Of a stretch of DNA of 11,787 nucleotides, positions 6,468 through 11,787 are shown in pieces. Source of the DNA: Bacillota bacterium (GTDB taxonomy: Bacteria > Bacillota > Clostridia > Lachnospirales > Lachnospiraceae); contig JAEZZO010000041.1 in the NCBI GenBank assembly GCA_023418475.1, positions 1-11,787 on the forward strand, read 5' to 3'. Numbering within the stretch: position 1 is the stretch's first letter; every line of letters begins with the position of its first letter. Made by a program: the position numbers and the translations under genes. The notes under the pieces were generated by a model. It was not told the origin of the DNA. It saw nothing but the letters and a program-made list of their open reading frames with translations, and did not search any database.

Positions 6468-7008
6468 TAAAAAATCCTATAATATTATTCACACCTGCTA
6501 ATGTAGCCTCATCATTCACAGCAGGTCTATTATTCGTATCATGACTGATTACTGCAGGCAAAATATCATAAGTATTCATGTGATGAAGTAGACAGCAGGC
6601 TGTATCAAATGCCTTATTAAGATTTCCATCTCCACCACCCACTAGAATTACTGCACCTTTTTTAGATTTTTCTATGTCCATCTCTTTTCTAAAGAACTTG
6701 GCGCTAAAATAAGTTTGCAAGCGGCTTCCTACATTCAATAATGCACCTGTTAGCTCTGAAAAATAAATTGGTGATGCGATTAAAACATTGTCACATTCTT
6801 GTATATATTCATAAATTTCCTGCATTCCATCGTCAATACAACAGCCAGAATTCTTCCAGCAGTACCTACAGTCAACACATGGATGAATACCACAATCATA
6901 AGCATTGACAATTTTATATTCACCGTTTAGATTCGCTATAACTTTGTTTATCAAGCTGACGGTATCTCCTTCTTTTCTGGGAGAGCCATTAAATATTAAA
7001 GTTTTCAT
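6460..7008 (-). CDS. Flavodoxin-fold FMN-dependent oxidoreductase (NADPH-dependent FMN reductase / Isf-like)
   Basis: The 182-residue protein starts with the FMN phosphate-binding loop FNGSPRKEGDT (6-16) and has the second flavin contact SPIYFSELTG (79-88). Residues 41-60 contain a cysteine cluster, IHPCVDCRYCWKNSGCCIDD, with the CxxCxxC spacing found in iron-sulfur flavoproteins and related quinone or nitro-type reductases. The usual Isf cluster is CxxCxxCx4-7C and the extra Cys56/Cys57 fit that, so a bound Fe-S cluster is possible but not shown. AGGAG five bases before the ATG supports the start. The gene overlaps the Nudix start by 8 bp and follows the frameshifted GNAT by 19 bp. Confidence 0.85.
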   Translation of the reverse strand: MKTLIFNGSPRKEGDTVSLINKVIANLNGEYKIVNAYDCGIHPCVDCRYCWKNSGCCIDDGMQEIYEYIQECDNVLIASPIYFSELTGALLNVGSRLQTYFSAKFFRKEMDIEKSKKGAVILVGGGDGNLNKAFDTACCLLHHMNTYDILPAVISHDTNNRPAVNDEATLAGVNNIIGFFNE

Positions 7009-7027
7009 TATAACTCCTAACTTAGAA

Positions 7028-7479
7028 TCATTCGAGTATTTTTTCGAAACATACAGCCTCTGGCATCTCTACATACTTTCCATAATTTTTTATCACTCTA
7101 TATCCGTGATGCTGATAAAAGGACACTGCCTTTTCATTACACTTTCTTGTTTCCAAGACAATTCTGCTGTATCCAATTTCCTTCGCCTGTTCCTCCAGAT
7201 GAGCAAGGATTTTGCCACCTACTCCTACTGATTTTTTCTTGGCATACATTCGTTTAATCTCTGCTGTGTCATCAGATACTTCACGAAATGCTCCGCATCC
7301 AACCGCTATATCACTTTCCCTTGCAATTACAAATATTGACCTTGAATTATTGATATCGGAGTTGTCAAAACTACCTCTACCGCTATTTCCTGTAATATGT
7401 TCAATTCCGCTGATAGTTCATCCATTAATGTAATGGCATCAGAAGAATTAATATTTTCTATTCCTATCGTTATATCCAT
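7028..7479 (-). pseudogene. Frameshifted GNAT acetyltransferase
   Basis: The intended product is about 150 residues. The ATG at 7479 has GAGG six bases upstream and reads MDITIGIENINSSDAITLMD, then ELSAEL. The correct frame continues as EHITGNSGRGSFDNSD and runs through DIAVGCGAFREV to a normal GNAT motif B region (LETRKCNEKAVSFYQHHGY). The two parts are joined only by a frameshift at about 7402-7408. The total length (452 bp) is one base short of a multiple of three, consistent with a single-base deletion. Motif A here is atypical, VGVGGK. An unshifted downstream frame from an internal ATG (7249) would give only 73 residues and lack the N-terminal half. Cause: either real decay or a sequencing error, since no homopolymer is present at the site. 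Confidence 0.8.
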
Positions 7480-7496
7480 TATACACCTCAAGCAAT

Positions 7497-7979
7497 TCAG
7501 TTAATATTTTCATCGTCATAATAGTTCGTTTTATCATTATTTTTGAAAAACATGCTGGACTGATTATGAATGATTAATCCCGTTTTATCTGAATCTGGAT
7601 AGCTAACAATATCGGGTGAATTTGTCGTGTCAAAATCTATGTATTTCAGCACTTCACTGCTTGAATTATTGATTATTTTATGTGCTCCATTTTCTGATGG
7701 AGGGCAAACAATAATGTCTCCTGCTTTTATGCTTCTGTCACCATTCGGTGTTCTTAAAATGCCTTGTCCACTGATAATATAAAATACTTCCGTATTCGCT
7801 GCATGATAGTGATATGGATAATTCGATTTCATCGGAGGAATTTCATAAATCGCAACATAGCACTGGCTAAAATCTTCCCGTGGAGTAACCTCATATTTTA
7901 TATATTCATAAGGCTCATGCTCTGCTTTATGCTTTCCAATCAAATTGTTTTCATTCGTAATTAGTATCTCATCTTTCAT
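7497..7979 (-). CDS. Cupin-domain protein
   Basis: The 160-residue protein is a single small cupin barrel. Cupin motif 1 is seen as YPYHYHAANTEVFYIISGQG, with metal ligands His57, His59 and Glu64. Motif 2 is GDIIVCPPSENGAHKIIN, with the fourth ligand His100, so the metal site looks complete. Members bind or isomerise sugars and other small molecules, act as dioxygenases, or only sense ligands; no specific role can be given. GGAGG six bases before the ATG at 7979 marks the start; a GTG two codons earlier would overlap it. The last 30 residues are Asn/Asp-rich and probably flexible. The gene lies 17 bp before the broken GNAT and 42 bp after the next GNAT. Confidence 0.88.
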   Translation of the reverse strand: MKDEILITNENNLIGKHKAEHEPYEYIKYEVTPREDFSQCYVAIYEIPPMKSNYPYHYHAANTEVFYIISGQGILRTPNGDRSIKAGDIIVCPPSENGAHKIINNSSSEVLKYIDFDTTNSPDIVSYPDSDKTGLIIHNQSSMFFKNNDKTNYYDDENIN

Positions 7980-8021
7980 AAGCACCCTCCAATACTTCCA
8001 ACAAGAAATTACTTAATCGTG

Positions 8022-8447
8022 TTACAGATTAATCGTATACATCATACCATGACCTTCTTTATCATTAGGTCTTAATCGGAATCCTAATTTCAAATAGAAA
8101 TCTTCCTTTCCTTTCGTAGCCATCAGTCCAATTGCAGTATGTGCATGTTCGAAAGCATTTTCCTTAATAAACTTCATCATACGAGTAACAATCTCTGTTC
8201 CGATACCCATTCTCTGATAATCAGGAGCTATAAATACATCCTGCAAATAGAATATACGTGCTCCATCCCCAACTATTCTTCCCATACCAGCAACTTGACC
8301 ATTTAACTTTGCTGATACACAAAACAAACTATTTTTTATTGCTTTATCCGCTTGTTCTATATTTGCCTGACCAAATCCTACCGCTGCCTGCAGGTAACAT
8401 AATTCTTCTGCTGTAACGGAATTTTCATAATATATTATTTCATTCAT
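8022..8447 (-). CDS. GNAT family N-acetyltransferase (short form)
   Basis: The 141-residue protein is near the lower size limit of the family. Motif A includes YLQDVFIAPDYQRMGIGTEI, with QRMGIG at 78-83 as the acetyl-CoA loop. The C-terminal half has IGLMATKGKEDFYLKLGFRL, a common ending of small clostridial GNATs, with GHGMMY near the end. The acceptor cannot be predicted. The start ATG lies eight bases after GGAG. It is separated from the upstream ABM-like gene by 56 bp, one of the wider gaps, but no terminator or convincing promoter is present there. Confidence 0.86.
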   Translation of the reverse strand: MNEIIYYENSVTAEELCYLQAAVGFGQANIEQADKAIKNSLFCVSAKLNGQVAGMGRIVGDGARIFYLQDVFIAPDYQRMGIGTEIVTRMMKFIKENAFEHAHTAIGLMATKGKEDFYLKLGFRLRPNDKEGHGMMYTINL

Positions 8448-8503
8448 CGAATCGTCTCCTCATATCTATTATCATCCTTTATACATTTTCAATAACATTA
8501 TTC

Positions 8504-8848
8504 TTATAGTGAATTACCACAATTAATGTCAAATGGGGTAATCAGTAGTTTTTGAATCTCTTTCAAATAGGTTTCAAAGAACCATTTTGTTGCTTTGCCA
8601 TAATTCTCTTTGCTATCAAACTCCCAAAAAGAATAGTATTTAACACATTTTACAATCTTAGTTAATTCTCTTGGTGCTTCACCGAGTTCAATACCATCAA
8701 TAGTATAGAAGCGTTTCATATATTTGATTGCTATACATCCTTGTTGTTTCATTTGTTCTTTCGATATCGTGTCTGCAATGGCTTCAAATAGTTCCAGTTT
8801 CTCAGGTTTCACTTGAAAAAGTTTAATTTCAAAAAATGTTTTTTGCAC
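8504..8848 (-). CDS. Small ABM-like (dimeric alpha-beta barrel) protein
   Basis: This 114-residue product is recognised only by fold character. The opening FEIKLFQVKPEKLELFEAIA, then a helix and a GCIAIKYM strand, fit the ferredoxin-like alpha-beta barrel of antibiotic-biosynthesis-monooxygenase/EthD relatives. These work as homodimers on small aromatic compounds, or act as stress proteins. No catalytic residue can be confirmed. Start codon: GTG at 8848, placed seven bases after GAGG. It lies only 12 bp upstream of the carbamoyltransferase stop, so it is probably cotranscribed with it. A novel small protein of another fold remains possible. Confidence 0.5.
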   Translation of the reverse strand: MQKTFFEIKLFQVKPEKLELFEAIADTISKEQMKQQGCIAIKYMKRFYTIDGIELGEAPRELTKIVKCVKYYSFWEFDSKENYGKATKWFFETYLKEIQKLLITPFDINCGNSL

Positions 8849-8860
8849 AAAATTTCCTCT

Positions 8861-9691
8861 CTAATTTGTCATTGTAAAAACTATTATGGCTTGCTGTACT
8901 TCGAGTAATGATTTTTTAAAATCGTACCCTACAAAATATTTACTGCTTATTACATCATCTGTCACTTCTTCGCCTCTGAAAAATGGAGGGCACGGATTTA
9001 TCAAAGCATTATCATTCGCTTTATCCATCAACTCACATGTAATCTGGTAATCATTAAAATCTTGTAATTGTTCCTTACTTAGAGAATCAGTTAACACAAT
9101 GTCCTTATCCATTATCGCATCAGCTATATCATAAACAATGTTTGTGCTTTCCATTTCATATCCGCTCGGGCAGCATTGCGTAATTGAAAAATCAAGTAAA
9201 TCAGAAGCTTCTAACCAAGTCCGACCAATATTGCTGGGTGGACCAATATATAAATATTCTGCTTTCAAATAATCTTTTCGTAATTTTGAAAGTGCATACA
9301 AATCAGCTAGTATTTCGCAGGGATGATTGGCTTTTGTCATTGCATTGATTACAGGATTTTTTGCGTATTTTGATATCTCTTTTACAAGTTCTATATCACT
9401 ATGTCTTACAACAATCACATCTGCCCAGTTATTTAAATAGCCAACAACATCTTCTACCTTTTCCTTCTTTTTTAATGCACCACTATCAAACAGAATTGTA
9501 TGACCGCCCAATAAATTGATTCCCTTTTCGTATGTAACCCTAGTTCTGATACTTGAACCCGGGAAAAATAGCACCACTGTTTTACCTGAGAGGAAATGGT
9601 TATATTCTCCCTGCCTGATTCTATCCACCAGTTTAAATATCTGAAATATTTCTTCTCTCGCTAAGTCCTTCAATTCAACCAAATTTCTCAT
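8861..9691 (-). CDS. Ornithine/aspartate carbamoyltransferase-like protein, divergent
   Basis: The 276-residue protein has the shape of the carbamoyltransferase family but is shorter than ornithine carbamoyltransferases (about 310-335). The phosphate-binding signature is FPGSSIRTRVTYEKG, with SxxRTR at residues 46-51 (usual STRTR). His97 and the PVINAMTKANHPCEILADLYAL block give the carbamoyl-phosphate contacts, with Glu126 where OTC usually has Gln (HPCQ). The second-substrate motif HCLP is replaced by INPCPPFFRGEEV (Asn232 in place of His), and the DxxxSMG region reads LTDSLSKEQL. It may therefore carbamoylate a different amine or be a non-canonical enzyme. The start at 9691 is chosen for GAGG five bases before the ATG; the longer frame would overlap the next GNAT. 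Confidence 0.7.
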   Translation of the reverse strand: MRNLVELKDLAREEIFQIFKLVDRIRQGEYNHFLSGKTVVLFFPGSSIRTRVTYEKGINLLGGHTILFDSGALKKKEKVEDVVGYLNNWADVIVVRHSDIELVKEISKYAKNPVINAMTKANHPCEILADLYALSKLRKDYLKAEYLYIGPPSNIGRTWLEASDLLDFSITQCCPSGYEMESTNIVYDIADAIMDKDIVLTDSLSKEQLQDFNDYQITCELMDKANDNALINPCPPFFRGEEVTDDVISSKYFVGYDFKKSLLEVQQAIIVFTMTN

Positions 9692-9716
9692 AACATCCTC
9701 ACAACTAACAGTATTT

Positions 9717-10229
9717 TCATTCAATAGTAATCCAATATCTTTGTTCCATAATCCCATCCACAATAACTTCGTTTTCAAGGATACCACCATTTTTCTGAAT
9801 ACTTTTTGTAGAAGCAATATTATCTTTATCACATACCATTAAAACTTTATCTATTCCGATTTTCTTACATTCATTAAGTGCAAGATTAATCATCTCGGTT
9901 GCTATTCCCTTTCTTCTTTCCGAAGGTCTCACACCATCTCCAATATGGCCTCCATTTAAGAGTAAGGAATCATTAAGATAATGCCGAATATTAACTGCTC
10001 CAACAAAGATATCTCTTCCCTCATCTAAACAGAAAAAAGTAGAATCAGGAACAAAGCCGCTTGTATCATCTTTAATTTCTAAAGCATTCATATATTCATC
10101 AAATTGACGATAATCTAATCTTCTTATAGCATAAGGAATGATTTTTTCTCCCGTGGCATACCATTCCTCCATCATATCATTCAGATGTCTTTTATATTTT
10201 GTAGCTAACTTTACTAATAGCAGACTCAC
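9717..10229 (-). CDS. GNAT family N-acetyltransferase
   Basis: The 170-residue protein belongs to the larger GNAT type with an N-terminal substrate-binding part (about residues 1-75). It is followed by the fold core FVGAVNIRHYLND...GGHIGDGVRPSERRKGIATE, where the acetyl-CoA loop is RRKGIA at 105-110. Motif B includes VCDKDNIASTKSIQKNGG, with the conserved Asn. The tail VDGIMEQRYWITIE is typical of GNATs of this subclass. Start: GTG at 10229 with AGGAGG eight bases upstream. It lies 25 bp before the carbamoyltransferase start and 51 bp after the RimJ/RimL-like gene. Substrate unknown. Confidence 0.86.
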   Translation of the reverse strand: MSLLLVKLATKYKRHLNDMMEEWYATGEKIIPYAIRRLDYRQFDEYMNALEIKDDTSGFVPDSTFFCLDEGRDIFVGAVNIRHYLNDSLLLNGGHIGDGVRPSERRKGIATEMINLALNECKKIGIDKVLMVCDKDNIASTKSIQKNGGILENEVIVDGIMEQRYWITIE

Positions 10230-10280
10230 TTCTGTAACCTCCTCTAATCCCAGCTTGTCAAGGTATGAAAAATGTAATCA

Positions 10281-10805
10281 TTAACGCCTGAATAGTTCAT
10301 AAAAATCTAGCACATAACTTAATGCATTTCTTTTATCAATCATTGGCTCCGAATGGGAATACTGAAAGCCACATGAAAGCTGCATCTTCTTTGATGCTAT
10401 ATTCTCTGACCTACAGGAACATACAATTTTAATTGCACCTAAATCTTCAAAACAATAATCAACTAATGCCCTCAAAATCTGTTTGCCATAACCACGTCCT
10501 ACATATTTTGTTCCAATACCAATTCCACTATCTTCATAAACCTTATCTTCTATTTCCTTCATGCCGGCAAATCCAATTGCTTGCCCACTCTCTTTTTCAT
10601 ATACTAAATATGCAATCTTGTCCTTTTGGAATTCAATAGTTTTTATCATCCTGTTTCTGGCTTCTTCAATATTTTTTGTAGGGACCCAAAGCATAAATTT
10701 TGCAGTTTCTTCTTGTGACCAGATATTATAATGCAAATCATTCACATCATCCATAGATGCTTTTTTTAAGACTAAATTTTTAGTTTCTAATTTTTCTTTA
10801 TACAT
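10281..10805 (-). CDS. GNAT acetyltransferase of the RimJ/RimL type
   Basis: The 174-residue protein begins TKNLVLKKASMDDVNDLHYN, the opening of RimJ/RimL-type GNATs, which acetylate ribosomal protein N-termini or, in many paralogues, small molecules. The motif A region is DSGIGIGTKYVGRGYGKQIL, with the loop GRGYGK at 103-108. Motif B follows as VCSCRSENIASKKMQLSCGF, with the typical Asn-Ile-Ala-Ser-Lys-Lys sequence. The protein is complete in length. GAGG eight bases before the ATG supports the start. Only fragments lie upstream: a stop at 10863 for the unknown gene and, behind it, the isomerase. The target is unknown. Confidence 0.88.
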   Translation of the reverse strand: MYKEKLETKNLVLKKASMDDVNDLHYNIWSQEETAKFMLWVPTKNIEEARNRMIKTIEFQKDKIAYLVYEKESGQAIGFAGMKEIEDKVYEDSGIGIGTKYVGRGYGKQILRALVDYCFEDLGAIKIVCSCRSENIASKKMQLSCGFQYSHSEPMIDKRNALSYVLDFYELFRR

Positions 10806-10862
10806 GCAAACAACCTCTCCGCTAAATTAATTTCATCATTTCCCTATAATAAAAAAAGAGCT

Positions 10863-11067
10863 CTATGTAACTGGTGGTTTCCACAAAGGTGCATCAATAA
10901 ATGTAGTTTCTTTTACATTTGGTAATTTATTATATATGGAGCATCCTATTTTATTTTCAAAGTATTCCTTTATCTCAAAAGTCGCATTCCATCTTGGAAC
11001 AGAAGTATCCCAAACATTTAACTTTTATTAACAATGGCGAATCAAATCCTCCTAAAATTTGAAATTT
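10863..11067 (-). pseudogene. Frameshifted fragment of an unrecognised gene
   Basis: Two minus-strand frames are joined by a one-base shift at 11022. The first reads DKFQILGGFDSPLLIK (11023-11067) and the second LNVWDTSVPRWNATFEIKEY and onward to the TAG at 10863-10865, ending FIDAPLWKPPVT. The combined peptide, about 68 residues, reads like a protein C-terminus (regular charge, Trp and Pro pattern), but I cannot name the family. No start codon exists upstream, because the frame closes near the isomerase stop, so the fragment has lost its N-terminal part and is certainly not functional. It lies 57 bp before the RimJ/RimL-like GNAT, and no other gene is present between 10806 and 11068. Confidence 0.45.
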
Positions 11068-11068
11068 A

Positions 11069-11677
11069 TCACCGTCTCATATTATCCAGTTTTTTGGCTT
11101 TTTGAAATGCTAACGATAGAAATTCCCGAATTGATAACTGTTCATAATCCCAATTCATTGGTTCTAATGATGTGGCACCTTGATAGTTTGTTTGTGAAAT
11201 TCTATTCATTACTTCCGTCCAGTCAATACTACCATCAAATGGTAATTGATGTTGATTATGTTTTCCACCATTGTCCTGTAGATGCAATGCCATCAAACGA
11301 TTACCAAACTGTTTTAGTAATTCAGTATTAGGTGCATAATTCTTATGATGGCAACTATCATAACAGTATCCTACATATTTCGAGTTATATGATTCTAATA
11401 CAAACGTCAGATTACTTATATTTCCCAGATTTTCAAATGCAATTTGTATTTCTTTATTCTCTGCTTTTAAAACAATAGCACTCAATCGTTCCATTCCCTT
11501 ATTATTCAATGGATATGTATCATCTGGTAAATGAATGACCATTGTTGGTATGCTATTTTTTGAACAGTCCTCCACGCATTGTAAATAGTCTTGAAAAACA
11601 CTTTCTCCATCCAAATTATCTAATGACAAAGAGTTTTGTTCGTGAACTGGAGTGTGGATATAAAGTGGTACATGATG
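11069..11677 (-). CDS. Sugar-phosphate isomerase/epimerase-like TIM barrel, N-terminally truncated
   Basis: The reading frame is continuous from 11677 to the TGA at 11069-11071, about 202 codons, and covers the C-terminal two thirds of an AP-endonuclease-2/xylose-isomerase-like TIM barrel (usual length about 270-290). It begins HVPLYIHTPVHEQNS, a normal inner beta-strand, without a start codon. Counting from the TTG at 11629, conserved metal and substrate residues are Glu66 in AFENLGN, Asp91 and His94 in YDSCHHKNY, His116 and Asp119 in LHLQDNGG, and Glu156 in SLEPMNW. The usual substrates are phosphorylated or free sugars and related polyols. The N-terminal part ends abruptly where the sequence becomes element-like (11676 onward), so the gene is probably interrupted and inactive unless a TTG restart is used. 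Confidence 0.75.
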   Translation of the reverse strand, partial: HHVPLYIHTPVHEQNSLSLDNLDGESVFQDYLQCVEDCSKNSIPTMVIHLPDDTYPLNNKGMERLSAIVLKAENKEIQIAFENLGNISNLTFVLESYNSKYVGYCYDSCHHKNYAPNTELLKQFGNRLMALHLQDNGGKHNQHQLPFDGSIDWTEVMNRISQTNYQGATSLEPMNWDYEQLSIREFLSLAFQKAKKLDNMRR

Positions 11678-11787
11678 TCAAGACACTTTTTTCAAAATTT
11701 TTAGTTAGGTCTTTGAACATCAGTTCGAGAAGTCTGAAAGGCTTACACCTTTCCTTTCCCCTAATTATCCATTACTTATGGATAAAG
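11676..11787. mobile_element. Probable end of an inserted element (IS-like), partial
   Basis: Coding similarity to the isomerase stops at about 11677, and the sequence continues with TGTCAAGACACTTTTTTCAA. Its first ten bases, TGTCAAGACA, have TGTC/GACA symmetry like an IS terminal repeat. On the minus strand they contain TTGACA, a consensus -35 hexamer pointing into the gene run, as found at the ends of several IS families. A minus-strand frame enters from the right, RCKPFRLLELMFKDLTKNFE, and could be a transposase tail. A small hairpin (TTATCCAT/ATGGATAA, 11765-11785) lies near the edge. The family cannot be named because the element runs off the window. Confidence 0.35.

Noticed and set aside
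9692..9832. Longer N-terminus for the carbamoyltransferase
   Set aside because: It would overlap the next GNAT gene by more than 100 bp and add 47 residues unlike the family N-terminus. A GAGG site precedes the ATG at 9691.
2802..11068. Integron-like attC sites between the cassette-like genes
   Set aside because: I read the spacers one by one. They are 12-73 bp long, differ in sequence, and show no shared core sites or paired inverted arms. The recombinase is a Tn916/phage type, not a recognisable IntI.
1..11787. CRISPR arrays, tRNA or rRNA genes, riboswitches
   Set aside because: No regularly spaced repeats, no cloverleaf-like segments with conserved T-loop, and no leader long enough with recognisable riboswitch cores were seen on either strand.

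Overview
The window is AT-rich and almost all of its coding capacity lies on the minus strand. The genes are short, have strong AGGAGG-type ribosome binding sites, and start mostly with ATG plus a few GTG. This, together with the protein families, suggests a Firmicute, most likely an anaerobic Clostridia/Lachnospiraceae-type chromosome. No taxonomic marker gene is present, so this is an inference.

Layout, left to right. Positions 1-872 are poor in genes: a possible small protein with a very good Shine-Dalgarno (338-475), two unrecognised reading-frame fragments (112-312, 678-788) and a 94-bp imperfect inverted repeat (771-864). Positions 873-1733 encode a secreted or membrane-anchored transglutaminase-fold protein. 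Positions 1910-2102 are mobile-element debris: a REP-like sequence resembling the 771-864 repeat arms, a 31-residue C-terminal remnant that looks like a REP-associated (Y1/RAYT) transposase, and a strong rho-independent terminator with a nested palindrome. Positions 1986-2801 are a tyrosine recombinase that lacks its N-terminal part and has lost the second half of its catalytic site.

From about 2838 to the right edge there is an unbroken same-strand run of small, mostly single-domain enzymes with gaps of 12-73 bp and one 8-bp overlap. In transcription order (right to left) they are: a truncated sugar-phosphate-isomerase-like TIM barrel, a frameshifted fragment of unknown family, a RimJ/RimL-type GNAT, a second GNAT, an ornithine/aspartate-carbamoyltransferase-like protein with altered signature motifs, an ABM-like small protein, a third GNAT, a cupin, a frameshifted GNAT, an FMN-dependent flavodoxin-fold oxidoreductase overlapping a Nudix hydrolase, a streptothricin-acetyltransferase-like GNAT, an HD-domain hydrolase, a calcineurin-type phosphoesterase, a histidine phosphatase and a sixth GNAT. 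No internal terminator was seen, and the only convincing terminator lies after the recombinase remnant at 2041-2102. The run could therefore be one long transcription unit or a set of stacked acquisitions read in the same direction.

The content (six GNATs, Nudix, HD, phosphatases, cupin, flavoprotein) matches the accessory small-molecule-modification gene clusters seen in clostridial genomes and superficially resembles integron cassettes. I found no attC-like repeats between the genes. The right edge (from about 11676) looks like the end of an inserted element that cut the isomerase gene. Several genes are broken (recombinase, one GNAT, one unknown, isomerase), so the region looks accessory, partly decaying and repeatedly rearranged. 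For many genes I chose an internal start supported by a ribosome binding site rather than the longest possible frame.
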